Positions 7,210-16,500 of a stretch of 64,000 bases of DNA are shown piece by piece. Source of the stretch: UBA11986 sp031402435 (lineage in GTDB: Bacteria; Bacteroidota; Ignavibacteria; UBA10030; UBA6906); assembly GCA_031402435.1 (NCBI GenBank), contig JANNSJ010000008.1, forward strand, positions 1 through 64,000. Reading direction: 5' to 3'. The translations under genes and the position numbers were made by a program. The notes under the pieces were generated by a model. It was not told the DNA's origin, did no database searches, and was given only the letters and a program-made list of their open reading frames with translations. Position 1 is the stretch's first letter, and each line of letters begins with the position of its first letter.

Positions 7210-9654
7210 CTATCGATCCCAATCGCACCCAACCCCGCCAATTGGCGGGCCTGCCGGGGGATTAACCGCAGTTGGTAGTTTCAAATCCTCGGGGCTCTCC
7301 TCGAATGTCTTGATGAGTGATAGGGCTAAAGCAATGTGTGCCTGTTGATCTCCATCCTTGGTAGATTTGGTCTCTCTCTCCAACCACACTTTCAACTCTC
7401 GTATCTTCAGAAGAGAGATGCCGCGAACTTGTTGTGAAGCGTCAGTGTCCAACGCCAACAACATGAGATGGTTGAGCACTGTTGCATCTACAACACGCTG
7501 AATCCCGGCAAGATATCCACTCCCGTGCCGGGCATACCATGTCCCGGAAAGCAAACGACCGATGACTTCATCAAAGCCGGGAAAGGTTTTGTCACGCGAA
7601 TGGTACTCAACCATTCTGGCCGCCCTGGCCGGATGGAGTATGAGACCGATAGTAAGATTTGCAGAAGCCTCTGCAACCGAAAGAGGATCAAGCGTCATCC
7701 CTGTACGACTTGCGAAGTGTTCACGGTTCTTGCCATAGCCTTCCGGTCGCGGAGGAATCAAGCGAAGTATCCGTTCGGGTAGCGCAAGAGCTTCGGGTTT
7801 CAATGTTGCCATCAATGCTCCGAGCGCATGACGTTGCTCCGCAGGAGGAACCATTATCGTCGGTACTTGTCCGTCGCCTCGCAGCGCGTATGTGTACCGC
7901 AACCCTCCGAGCACTTTCACCGCCGCTTCGACCTGATAGCGATGCGACATGTACACCGGCACGAGGACGTCCTCGAGCATCGCCATCGGCATTCCGGTAC
8001 GGATCTTCCTCTCGGAAAAACGGTTCAATGCCACAGTCCGGACCTGCATAATCCTGTTCAACTCATCGACAGCATTTACGCCGTTATCCCAAAGGTGGGC
8101 TTGCGGATGGGAACTCCCCTGAGGACGCGCATCCTGATCCGTAAGGAAGATAAGTCCGCGGGCGGCAGCATTCATGATGATATCGTTGAGTGCTTTCGAT
8201 TCATTTGTCCCTTGTGAAAAGTCCTGATAGCCATACGCTATCGTTACCTTATCCCACTCACCAATCCCCGTGGCGTATGCACGGGAAATGTCGAGCGTTG
8301 AATCACTATTGAGCGTGGTAAGCGGATGAGGATAGTCCATCACCGAAGCTCGATTTACTGTACTTGCGATGTAGTTGTGTTGAAGGCCGAGCGTATGCCC
8401 AACCTCGTGGGCGGAGAGTTGCCGGATTCTTGCAAGAGCCATCTCCTGCATCCTCGGATCCGTTACCTTGCCGTCTTCATAGTCCGCAACCAACCCTTCT
8501 GCAATCAGGAAATCCTGTCGAACGCGAAGCGAGCCCAGCGTGACGTGTCCCTTGATGATCTCGCCTGTGCGCGGATCAGCCAACGCATTTCCATATGACC
8601 ATCCTCGCGTTGCACGATGTACCCACTGTATCACGTTGAATCGTGCATCCATCGGGTCGACGCTGTCCGGCAACAACTCAGCCCGGAATGCATTTTTATA
8701 ACCTGCCGCCTCGAAGGCTTGACTCCACCAGCGCGCACCATCGAGCAACGCTGAACGAACTGGTTCCGGCGCACCCCTGTCAACGTAGTACACAATCGGC
8801 TTGAGGCCTTCACTTATGGAAGCAGCCGGGTCTTTCTTTGTCAGACGATGTCGCAGTATGAACCGTTTCACCACCGGCTCGGCAATGGGAGTGGAATAGT
8901 CCTGATAGCTCATCGGAATGTATCCGGAGCGCGGGTCGAAAGCACGTGCCTTGTAACCGGCATCGGGGAGTTGAACAAACGAATGATGCTGTCGGACGGT
9001 GATGGCTTCCGGCGTCGGAACAACCTGCTGCACCCAGGCACCGGGATCGTCACCAGAAAATGTGAGTGTCACTTCCACTTCGGTGTTGCGAGGGAAGTTC
9101 TTTGTTCGGGGCAAATAGAAAGCACACCGTGAAGGGTCGATCCTGAACTGCCCTTGATTTGTTCGCCTCAACGTACCGACAACGTCATGAGCATCGCGCA
9201 TGTAGAACCCCGTCGCATCAACAACCACCGTCGAGTCCTGTTCCGCCACGACGTCGAACCCCCAGAGAATCGATTGGGCAAACGCTTCCTCGACAGAGCG
9301 TTTCTCATCCGGATTATTGGTGATTGCACGATAGGAGTAGTTTGGCTGGATCAGCAAGACCTTTGGCCCGCTTCGTTCGAACTTGACGATGCGTCCGCCG
9401 CCAAGCTGACCGCGATCCAATCCGATATCATTCGAACCAACACCAGCAGGAAGAGAATTGACGTAAAACAATTCGTCGTTCCATCGGCTAATCTCAAGAT
9501 ATATCCTGCCTTCTTTGGCATCCCAATAATAGACGAAGTAACCAGAATGTCTCTCCATACTCTTTGTCTTTTCTGCAATCGATGCTCGCAGAGAATTCTG
9601 TTGACCGAATACAGCAGACACCGAAAGCAAAACCAGCACCAGGATGTTACGCAT
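7210..9654 (-). CDS. Secreted zinc-dependent metalloprotease (DUF5117/DUF4953 type)
   Basis: An 814-residue exported protease. The catalytic zinc site is HEVGHTLGLQH (HEVGH at residues 416-420), the extended HExxHxxGxxH form of metzincins. The preceding domain (YFVYYWD, VDATGFYMRDA..) and the segment after the site (NYIAST....MDYPHP) match the large Bacteroidota proteases with DUF5117 and DUF4953 regions. The frame is open to 9762, but the ATG at 9654 gives a clean signal peptide (MRNILVLVLLSVSAVFGQ). It has no T9SS domain, so a periplasmic or outer-surface location is likely. The substrate is unknown. Confidence 0.88.
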   Translation of the reverse strand: MRNILVLVLLSVSAVFGQQNSLRASIAEKTKSMERHSGYFVYYWDAKEGRIYLEISRWNDELFYVNSLPAGVGSNDIGLDRGQLGGGRIVKFERSGPKVLLIQPNYSYRAITNNPDEKRSVEEAFAQSILWGFDVVAEQDSTVVVDATGFYMRDAHDVVGTLRRTNQGQFRIDPSRCAFYLPRTKNFPRNTEVEVTLTFSGDDPGAWVQQVVPTPEAITVRQHHSFVQLPDAGYKARAFDPRSGYIPMSYQDYSTPIAEPVVKRFILRHRLTKKDPAASISEGLKPIVYYVDRGAPEPVRSALLDGARWWSQAFEAAGYKNAFRAELLPDSVDPMDARFNVIQWVHRATRGWSYGNALADPRTGEIIKGHVTLGSLRVRQDFLIAEGLVADYEDGKVTDPRMQEMALARIRQLSAHEVGHTLGLQHNYIASTVNRASVMDYPHPLTTLNSDSTLDISRAYATGIGEWDKVTIAYGYQDFSQGTNESKALNDIIMNAAARGLIFLTDQDARPQGSSHPQAHLWDNGVNAVDELNRIMQVRTVALNRFSERKIRTGMPMAMLEDVLVPVYMSHRYQVEAAVKVLGGLRYTYALRGDGQVPTIMVPPAEQRHALGALMATLKPEALALPERILRLIPPRPEGYGKNREHFASRTGMTLDPLSVAEASANLTIGLILHPARAARMVEYHSRDKTFPGFDEVIGRLLSGTWYARHGSGYLAGIQRVVDATVLNHLMLLALDTDASQQVRGISLLKIRELKVWLERETKSTKDGDQQAHIALALSLIKTFEESPEDLKLPTAVNPPAGPPIGGVGCDWDR

Positions 9655-9818
9655 CGGAGTGTTCTCTGTTTTTGTGAATGGGATTCTCAAAGGTGGATCA
9701 GCAACCACTGAGTATAACAGGTGGATGTGAAAGAAGCAAAGCCGTTCAGCACCAACGAACAAGGCATCCCATTTTCCATGAGATGCCCTATTATTTTTGA
9801 AGGTAAGTATGATTCGAA

Positions 9819-11372
9819 CTACTTCTTCACTTCATCATCCTTCTTCTCGATCATCATGCCGGGGCTTTCCTTTTCGAACAACTGGTTTACCGGAACGATG
9901 CGCGTCCTGCTGGCATTGATTCCAAGGGGAAACGTCGAGATTGCCTTATCCTCCTCAAGAATCTTCTCCGAGACGGGAGACTGGTACTTGATGGGCGAAG
10001 GAGCGTTGGAGAGCATCGCATCATTCACTGTCTTCGCGTCGCCCGTTACGATGGCAACCTTGAGGTTCTTCGCACTGAGATATTTCCTGACCGCTTTGTT
10101 GACGTCTTCCACCTTCAGAGCCTTCAGCTCCCTGTCGATGCGCTGGATGTAGTCGTCGTTCATTCCATAGAATTCCGAATCCATCTTGTAGCCCAACCTG
10201 CGATCCAAGGTTTGCGCCCAGAGCTTCGAGTAATTGATAACGAACTTGCGCGTCTCCTCGAACTGCTCTTTGGTCAGTCCCTTGTCGACAAACTTCTCCA
10301 GTTCGTATATCGCATTGCGCACAGCAAAGTGGGCATTCTCAGGCGGAACAGGCCGCAGCCAGATGCTGAAGTATTGCTGGCGGAGCGGCGTGTTCACATC
10401 AGCGAACCGGGTATTGTTAAGTCCGCCTATGAAGCGCTCGATGTAGGAATAATCGCCGTAGTTTAATCCCCTGTCGCCGCGCAAGCGGTTCATCAGCACA
10501 CCATTGAATGTACGGTGCTCGCCGAAGTAGGAATTGGCAACAAGCAACGGATAGAAATCCTTGTCTTTGCGCGTAAGGTTCAACGGATGGCCAATGGAAA
10601 TCGCCGTCGCCCGCGCAGGTTTCTCCACCACATCGACTTCAAGTCCTTCGAGCTTCTTGGCCTCAGGCAATGAAACCGGGGCGAATTTTCCATCGGGCAA
10701 CACGGCAAAATCCTTCTTCATTCGTGCAACGAGGTCTTTGGGATATCCTCCTGCGATGCCGATCCAGACATTCCCCGTGGTGTAGGTCTTCTTGTAGTAC
10801 GCTTTCACATCCTCAAGACTTGTCGACGTCAAGCCGACAACACTTGCACCGGCCGTTCCGTACGGGTGATTTGCAAACATCGCAATCGAGAAAGCCTCCT
10901 TGCCGAGGTTCTCATCATCGGTGCCGCGCAGGTTCTTCTCAAGAAAACTGAGCGAGAGATCCTTGTTCCGTGTAAAGTCATCGGGATCGAATCGCGGATT
11001 GAGCAGGAGGTCACTGAAGAGTTTGTAAAACTTCTCCAGATGGTCACGATGGCAAATGCCGACGAACGTCGTGATTTCCTTATCGGGTTGCACGTTGACA
11101 CTTGCAGCCCACGGATACATTGCAGCGGCAACATCCTGGTACTTGAGTTCCTTCGTGCCGCCCTGGGCAATCATCAATGCGGTAAGCCCGTTGATGCCTT
11201 CCTTCCCCTTCCAGTCGTTGATGGAACCCGCTCGGAGAATAATCCTGAACGAAATAAGTGGAGAATTCTCACTGTAGATTTCGGTAACCTTCACGGGTGT
11301 CTTCCCCAACACTTCCACTCCAAACATTGCGGAAAGGAGTACAACCACCATCAGCATACGTGCGTTCTTCAT
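9819..11372 (-). CDS. M16 family peptidase, inactive partner subunit
   Basis: A 517-residue secreted M16-fold protein. Where active M16 enzymes have HxxEH, this one reads GLTALMIAQGG, so the zinc ligands are missing. The C-terminal half keeps the family substrate-binding architecture (TGNVWIGIAGGYP..). Its start overlaps the stop of the upstream M16 gene by 4 nt (ATGA), so the two form an active/inactive pair, as in known heterodimeric M16 proteases. The frame is open further upstream, but the ATG at 11372 gives a signal peptide and the overlap. Complex formation is inferred. Confidence 0.88.
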   Translation of the reverse strand: MKNARMLMVVVLLSAMFGVEVLGKTPVKVTEIYSENSPLISFRIILRAGSINDWKGKEGINGLTALMIAQGGTKELKYQDVAAAMYPWAASVNVQPDKEITTFVGICHRDHLEKFYKLFSDLLLNPRFDPDDFTRNKDLSLSFLEKNLRGTDDENLGKEAFSIAMFANHPYGTAGASVVGLTSTSLEDVKAYYKKTYTTGNVWIGIAGGYPKDLVARMKKDFAVLPDGKFAPVSLPEAKKLEGLEVDVVEKPARATAISIGHPLNLTRKDKDFYPLLVANSYFGEHRTFNGVLMNRLRGDRGLNYGDYSYIERFIGGLNNTRFADVNTPLRQQYFSIWLRPVPPENAHFAVRNAIYELEKFVDKGLTKEQFEETRKFVINYSKLWAQTLDRRLGYKMDSEFYGMNDDYIQRIDRELKALKVEDVNKAVRKYLSAKNLKVAIVTGDAKTVNDAMLSNAPSPIKYQSPVSEKILEEDKAISTFPLGINASRTRIVPVNQLFEKESPGMMIEKKDDEVKK

Positions 11373-12721
11373 TGCTTGTCCCCTTCCATGGTCAAAAGAA
11401 CAACTGTGCGGTTGTTCGAGCTGAAATACTTGTTCGCCACCATCATAATGTCTTCGGGCGTCACCTTGTCGTACAATGCGTACACACGGTTTACTGCCTC
11501 CGGGTCTTCGGTAAGTTGCACATAATGGCAAATGCTCTGTGCAATAGCGTCTGCAGTATTGAGATTCAATGCGTAGCTGTACTTCAAAAATGATTTGATC
11601 TCATCAAGCTGTTTGGCTGGAACGGGAGTGGTTTTTGCTTTCTCGATCGTTGCATAGATCTCGTCTCTTACCTTGGAAATGTTGTTTGGGTCCTTGACCC
11701 GCGTTGTAATAATGAACAAGCCGGGATCTCGCGAGTCCTGCTCTCCTCCTCCCACAAACTCCACCGCCTGATCTTCTACAACGAGCTTTCGGAACAGATC
11801 GGATGTTTGCGAGAACAGTACTTGCGAAAGCAGATCCATCGCGGGCATGTCGATTTTCGAATCGCTGAATGCCGGACCATTGTACCCGATGGAAAGTATC
11901 GGAAGCGTCTGCGCTTTCCAGGGTACCTCAACGTACTTCTCTTTGGTTTGCGGCTGGTCAATCGGAACATTCAGGGCAAAGCTGCCGCGCTTCCAATTGC
12001 TGTAATATTGTTTCGCCAGCTTCACGAGATTGTCATGGTTCACATCTCCAACAACAATCACGGCACAATGTTCAGGCCGATACCATCGGTCAAAGAACTT
12101 GAGACTGTATTCGTATTGGTTCGGCATATCCATGATGTCTTTGATAAACCCCATCGTGGTGTGCTTGTATGTATGCTGGTCGTACGCCGCTTCGCGGAGC
12201 TTCTCGAAGATTGTCTGGAACGGACTGGAGTAGTTCTTATTGTACTCTCCGAGGATTGCTCCCGATTCCGTCTTGAAGGCCTCTTCGGAATATTTCAAAT
12301 GCATGAACCGGTCGGATTCGAGATCCATGATTGTTTCCAGCGCGCTGGAGCTTGCAAGCGTGTGGTATGCGGTGTAGTCGTCTGTGGTGAAGGCATTGTT
12401 GTCCGCACCGATGGACTTCAAAGCATCATTGTATTTTGCGGCGGGGTATTTATCCGTACCGCGAAACATCATGTGCTCGAAGAAGTGCGCAAAACCTGAA
12501 AGTCCCGGCTCGATCTCGTTGCGCGAGCCTGTGCGAACAACCGTGTAGTATGCAACGATTCCTGGACTATCAAAGGGGATCGAGATGATTTTCAGGCCGT
12601 TGTCGAGAACAGTTTGATGCACCGGATACGGGAAGATCTTTCCCGATGCGTTCGGGCTTGCGGCATCGAGCGTGCCTGCGAGAAACGCCATAAGAACTAG
12701 AATGGCGATGAGTTGCTTCAT
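11369..12721 (-). CDS. M16 family zinc peptidase, catalytic subunit
   Basis: A 450-residue secreted zinc protease of the insulinase/processing-peptidase family. The inverted zinc motif HFFEH is at residues 79-83, with the downstream glutamate region (TYHTLASSSALETIMDLESDR) present. A signal peptide (MKQLIAILVLMAFLAGTLDA) leads the sequence. GGAGGAGG lies just before the ATG. It is translationally coupled to the inactive M16 partner and probably acts with it on peptides in the periplasm or at the surface. Confidence 0.93.
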   Translation of the reverse strand: MKQLIAILVLMAFLAGTLDAASPNASGKIFPYPVHQTVLDNGLKIISIPFDSPGIVAYYTVVRTGSRNEIEPGLSGFAHFFEHMMFRGTDKYPAAKYNDALKSIGADNNAFTTDDYTAYHTLASSSALETIMDLESDRFMHLKYSEEAFKTESGAILGEYNKNYSSPFQTIFEKLREAAYDQHTYKHTTMGFIKDIMDMPNQYEYSLKFFDRWYRPEHCAVIVVGDVNHDNLVKLAKQYYSNWKRGSFALNVPIDQPQTKEKYVEVPWKAQTLPILSIGYNGPAFSDSKIDMPAMDLLSQVLFSQTSDLFRKLVVEDQAVEFVGGGEQDSRDPGLFIITTRVKDPNNISKVRDEIYATIEKAKTTPVPAKQLDEIKSFLKYSYALNLNTADAIAQSICHYVQLTEDPEAVNRVYALYDKVTPEDIMMVANKYFSSNNRTVVLLTMEGDKQ

Positions 12722-13296
12722 GCCTCCTCCAAATTAGATGGGTTGATGGTTCAGATGCGGGGAAACCGGCTCCTCAGGGAATGCGGAATTACCCTGTACC
12801 TTGTACGGATAACCGGGAAAGAGTTGCAGTTTGAATGGGGAAAGATGCAATTTCTTTTTGGCTCGTATCGCCACTTACAAACAAAAAGCCCGACACAATC
12901 GAGCTTTGGCTTGGAAATGGATTGGGGCCGTTGAGAAATCGCATTAGCGCCAGTGGTGATTCATCCACACAGCTACCTTCCGCACCCACCAGCCCCAGAA
13001 TTTTAGACAGTCTACAACAAATACCATTCAATACAACACGAACATCTTCGACTAGACCTCACAACGCTGGGCGGAGAGAATACGTGCCCACTCATGTGTT
13101 CAATGTTGTACTTCAACGGAAGATGGCTATGGAATCAGAGATTGGATTCATTGGAGAGCCCGAAGGTTTAATTATTGCGGGAAAGAATGTTGCATGACTC
13201 TGCTTAACCATTCCAACCAAGAATAATCCCGTTGCTCTTCCGATCGCAATTCATTACCATTGCACTGAATAATTTTCACAACCCAAGGAGATCCCC
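12722..13296. other. Intergenic region between divergent genes, no gene recognised
   Basis: It separates the M16 operon (leftward) from the dienelactone hydrolase gene (rightward) and must hold both promoters. The reading frames here have no recognisable family and no good ribosome-binding site. No strong hairpin or repeat was found. Confidence 0.5.
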
Positions 13297-14082
13297 ATGC
13301 GTTTCTTACTTTTCGTGCTCATGCTTATGAGCGTTGTTGCATCACGAGCCGGAGTTGTTGGCACGCCGGTGGAATATTCTGCGGACGGTGTCACGCTCAA
13401 AGGCTACATCGCCTATGACGATGCGATCAAAGACAAGAAGCCGGGCGTGCTTGTTGTACACGAATGGTGGGGAAATAATGAGTATGCCCACAAGCGTGCG
13501 GACATGCTGGCTGCATTGGGATACGTGGCACTTGCGGTTGACATGTATGGCGATGGAAAACAAGCCGACCACCCCGACGACGCAGGCAAGTTTGCGGGAG
13601 AAGTCATGAAGAACATGCTGGCAATGAAAGCCCGGTTCAATGCGGGCCTTGACTTGCTGAAACAACAGGAAGCGGTTGATTCCACCCGCATCGGTGCAAT
13701 CGGCTACTGCTTCGGCGGAGGTGTTGTACTCGGCATGGCAAGAGACGGTGCAAACTTGAAGGGCGTTGTGAGTTTCCATGGAAGCCTGGCGACCCAATCA
13801 CCTGCCGAAAAGGGAAAGGTGAAAGCGAAAATTCTGGTATGCAACGGCGAGGATGATAAATTTATCTCGGCGGATGACATCAAGAACATCAAAGCGGAAA
13901 TGAAAAGCGCCAAAGTCGATTTCACGTTTGTGAATTACCCGGGAGCAATTCACGCTTTCACAAATCCTGGCGCGACGGAGACCGGGAAGAAGTTCGGTCT
14001 CGGGATTGCATATAACGAAAAGGCGGATAAGAAATCGTGGGTTGAGATGCAGGAATTCTTCAAGAAGGTGTTCAAGAAGTAG
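13297..14082 (+). CDS. Dienelactone hydrolase family protein, secreted
   Basis: A 261-residue alpha/beta hydrolase of the dienelactone hydrolase (carboxymethylenebutenolidase-like) family. The cysteine nucleophile is C138 in GYCFGG. The acid is in the GEDDKF segment (D186/D187) and the histidine is H219 in AIHAF. A signal peptide (MRFLLFVLMLMSVVASRA) puts it outside the cytoplasm, unlike classical catabolic enzymes. AAGGAG lies 8 nt before the ATG. No aromatic-degradation genes are near, so the substrate is unknown. Confidence 0.9.
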   Translation: MRFLLFVLMLMSVVASRAGVVGTPVEYSADGVTLKGYIAYDDAIKDKKPGVLVVHEWWGNNEYAHKRADMLAALGYVALAVDMYGDGKQADHPDDAGKFAGEVMKNMLAMKARFNAGLDLLKQQEAVDSTRIGAIGYCFGGGVVLGMARDGANLKGVVSFHGSLATQSPAEKGKVKAKILVCNGEDDKFISADDIKNIKAEMKSAKVDFTFVNYPGAIHAFTNPGATETGKKFGLGIAYNEKADKKSWVEMQEFFKKVFKK

Positions 14083-14093
14083 TAACCAATCAT

Positions 14094-14123
14094 GCAGGGG
14101 ATGCTGTTCGATGCGTCCCCTGC
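14094..14123. terminator. Probable bidirectional terminator hairpin
   Basis: Arms GCAGGGGA and TCCCCTGC, extended inward by four more pairs including one wobble, lie in the 50-base gap between convergent genes. No U-tract follows on either strand, so function as an intrinsic terminator is uncertain. Confidence 0.45.
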
Positions 14124-14132
14124 GTGGATTGC

Positions 14133-15005
14133 TTATGCAAAAGCAAGCCGACGTAATTCATCACCAAACAGCTTCGCTCCTTCAGGGTGAACGTCAAAGA
14201 AAAGCTGCGGCTCAATGAGTTCAAGCTCCATGAGAATCAGTCTTCCCTCCCGTTCCACTCCATCGACTCTGGCATACAAAAGAGGTTCTTCAATAGTTTT
14301 CAATACACTCTGCGCTTGCTGAACAAGGTGTACAGGCGGATTCTTGACAGCGTGGTACCTTCCTCCCAAATCTTTCTGAACGCGAAAGTCACCTTCTCTG
14401 GGATATTTTCGCACCGCATGACTGAACATTCCCCCGAAGAAAATGATTGACCACTCTCCATCCTTTGCAATTTCAGGTATGAACTCCTGCACCACAATAT
14501 CTGAATGGCCGCTTAGACTGTTTACGCGGTTCATCTCTTCATCAGAAACAGCAGCAAGAGAGCACCTCCAGGTATTCCACGCAGATGCTGAGACAGCCGG
14601 CTTGATGATCACCACGTTTGTTCCCATTTGTTGCGACAACGCTTGAGCGTCGAACGCATTGCCCCCCTTCAGGATAGTGGTTTTTGGAATTGGAATACCC
14701 CTGCGTTCAAGCTCAACGAGATAGTTCTTGTCCATATTCCAGCGAAGGATTCCGGGCGGATTCCAGACAGCGAGATGCTGCATCAAAGTGATCCATGACC
14801 GGAACGCTTCAGGGTACCTGTAATAGTCCCAGCACGATCGAACGACAATGGCATCGAATTGATCCCACTCAATCAATGGTTCGTTCCAGACTGCGGGAAC
14901 AACGTGAACGCCGTCAGCAGAAAGTTTTTTCGCCGCCACTTGATCATCTTCCGTCAGATTTGGGTAGTCTCGTGACGTAACGAAAGCGATGCGTTTGCCT
15001 TTCAT
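14133..15005 (-). CDS. ATP-grasp protein (glutathione synthetase/RimK-like)
   Basis: A 290-residue stand-alone ATP-grasp ligase. The N-terminal pre-ATP-grasp domain begins KRIAFVTSRDYP and has the conserved VVRSCWDYY segment. The ATP-grasp part includes VIIKPAVSASAWNT, the VQEFIPEI strand, a GEWSIIFFGG core and the metal-binding end (ARVDGV...LILMELELIEPQLFF). Such enzymes join a carboxylate to an amine or thiol through an acyl-phosphate. It lies just after a 41-codon ORF and a radical SAM gene on the same strand. The substrate is unknown; peptide modification is possible but unproven. Confidence 0.88.
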   Translation of the reverse strand: MKGKRIAFVTSRDYPNLTEDDQVAAKKLSADGVHVVPAVWNEPLIEWDQFDAIVVRSCWDYYRYPEAFRSWITLMQHLAVWNPPGILRWNMDKNYLVELERRGIPIPKTTILKGGNAFDAQALSQQMGTNVVIIKPAVSASAWNTWRCSLAAVSDEEMNRVNSLSGHSDIVVQEFIPEIAKDGEWSIIFFGGMFSHAVRKYPREGDFRVQKDLGGRYHAVKNPPVHLVQQAQSVLKTIEEPLLYARVDGVEREGRLILMELELIEPQLFFDVHPEGAKLFGDELRRLAFA

Positions 15006-15008
15006 CTG

Positions 15009-15134
15009 TTATGCACGATGATGATCAGCTCGACAGTTCTTTACAGCCCGCTTGATCGCGTCATTGGTGAGATGCTCCTCGACATGGAAGAGAACGATGT
15101 ATCCTTTGTGGTTAGCGTAACACTGAACTTGCAC
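15009..15134 (-). CDS. Possible mini-gene (41 aa) between radical SAM and ATP-grasp genes
   Basis: GTG start preceded by GGAG at 5 nt spacing; the stop is 3 nt before the ATP-grasp start. The peptide begins MQVQCYANHKGYIVLFHVEE and has two cysteines and a His-rich end (CRADHHRA). Just upstream, another frame from about 15240 to 15144 also reads like protein (ending AIRQRYPQL) but has no start codon. Removing one A at 15142-15143 would fuse the two into a sequence of about 75 residues. It could be a small coupled gene, a frameshifted small protein, or chance. No family was recognised. Confidence 0.35.
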   Translation of the reverse strand: MQVQCYANHKGYIVLFHVEEHLTNDAIKRAVKNCRADHHRA

Positions 15135-15232
15135 AGGAACTCCTTAGTTGAGGATAGCGTTGACGTATTGCCACGACAAGGTACGCTTCTTTCACATAAT
15201 GCTCAAGAACAGTCGTAGAGTTGTCGAATCGC

Positions 15233-16459
15233 TCAACAGTGTTCCATCGGTACCGTTCTTACCCAACAGCCGAATTGCTTCAACTCCTCCATTCTGCATG
15301 ACCACACCAACTCACCATTGTAGATAGTCATGTCCGGACATCCATCGCACATATTCTGCAAGCCGTTCTCAAGGAAATCAACGGGCTGGATAATCATGAT
15401 TGATTGATAGTGCAGTCCCTTGAAGAGCCGCGCCGGGTTCGCCAGCACCGAGGTGAGATAACGAGCAGCAGTACGCCTTACTCCTTTATCAATTGGCGAG
15501 AGGAGCATCATTGAGCGGCCGAGACTCGACGTCTTTGGTGTTGTGTAGGCAAGGTATCGGCCAGTCGTAAGATGATGCATGGTCTGAACCGTTTCCATAA
15601 ACTTCGGCCCTACGTACCCATAGATTTTTTCCTTCGTGCCGATGCGGCCCGTCAGCAGCCACTTGAACGAATTCGGTTTTTCGGTTCCGTTCAGATATGC
15701 GCATGGCATGAAATCGGGGTATTTCTTTCTGATTTCCTTGACAACGTCGGTGGACTGCATGTCGATCTTTCGCTCCTTCGATTCCGAATATACCAGATCA
15801 TCCTTATTGATCTTCTTCCCGCCTGCATACCAGTCAAACGGCAGTTGTGGTGCTGCTGCGCGGTAGAGGATGAAAACCATCACATGAACAATGTCGATGT
15901 GCTTTTGCGCCCATTCCGTCATCTCAGGAATGTAATGCAATGTATCTTCATAGACCGTGGAATTAAATGCACACGACATGCCGCCCACTTCTGCAAGCAT
16001 TTGTGCATAGTAGTGCCGAAGATTGTTCAGATCCAATTCATTCTTGTCTTTCCATTTTGACCTTCCCTGTTTACTGTCAATATGGAATGTGAACCCGACG
16101 ACCCCGGCTTTTTTTAACTCACGCAGCAGTTCCATCGTCAGTTTGGCGCCGTTGGTATTGATGATTGGCTTGAGACCCATTCCGGCAATCGCCGCCACAA
16201 TGTCCACGATCTCCGGATGCATGAGAGGTTCGCCTCCCGCAATAGAGATACCGTCAGAATTCCTGAGTTCGCGGAACCTCTCGACCTCCTGCCGGACAAC
16301 TTTAAGGGGTTTGTGGCTGCCCGCAACATTCTCGCGATAACACCCATCGCACGCCAGGTTGCATGCCGATGTCGGCTCGAGCCACGAGATCGCATTGTCT
16401 GGCAGAGACCAGGGAATCCTGTACAGTTCGCGATGATTGATGACGCCGTTGGTATGCAT
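15233..16459 (-). CDS. Radical SAM protein with C-terminal cysteine cluster
   Basis: A 408-residue radical SAM enzyme. The [4Fe-4S] motif CNLACDGC (C33, C37, C40) and the AGGEPLMHPEI segment are present. The C-terminus holds more cysteines (MCDGCPDM..WSCRMEE..FGCW) that may bind an auxiliary cluster. The frame is open to 16525, but the ATG at 16459 follows GAAGGAAT at a good distance. The reaction is unknown. The leader carries a hairpin with a U-tract (16501-16553), which suggests attenuation. Downstream lie a possible mini-gene and an ATP-grasp gene. Confidence 0.88.
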   Translation of the reverse strand: MHTNGVINHRELYRIPWSLPDNAISWLEPTSACNLACDGCYRENVAGSHKPLKVVRQEVERFRELRNSDGISIAGGEPLMHPEIVDIVAAIAGMGLKPIINTNGAKLTMELLRELKKAGVVGFTFHIDSKQGRSKWKDKNELDLNNLRHYYAQMLAEVGGMSCAFNSTVYEDTLHYIPEMTEWAQKHIDIVHVMVFILYRAAAPQLPFDWYAGGKKINKDDLVYSESKERKIDMQSTDVVKEIRKKYPDFMPCAYLNGTEKPNSFKWLLTGRIGTKEKIYGYVGPKFMETVQTMHHLTTGRYLAYTTPKTSSLGRSMMLLSPIDKGVRRTAARYLTSVLANPARLFKGLHYQSIMIIQPVDFLENGLQNMCDGCPDMTIYNGELVWSCRMEELKQFGCWVRTVPMEHC

Positions 16460-16500
16460 GGCTGTTATTCCTTCGTTGTTTGTATGTACGACAATGGAGT

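Noticed and set aside
9763..9788. GGCATC/GATGCC stem between the M16 genes and the metalloprotease gene
   Set aside because: Only six perfect pairs with a long loop and no U-tract in the direction of transcription. Not strong enough for a terminator.
12835..13197. Plus-strand ORF of 120 codons in the gap before the dienelactone hydrolase gene
   Set aside because: Low-complexity Ser/Thr/Arg translation, no family, weak start. It is probably chance in non-coding DNA.
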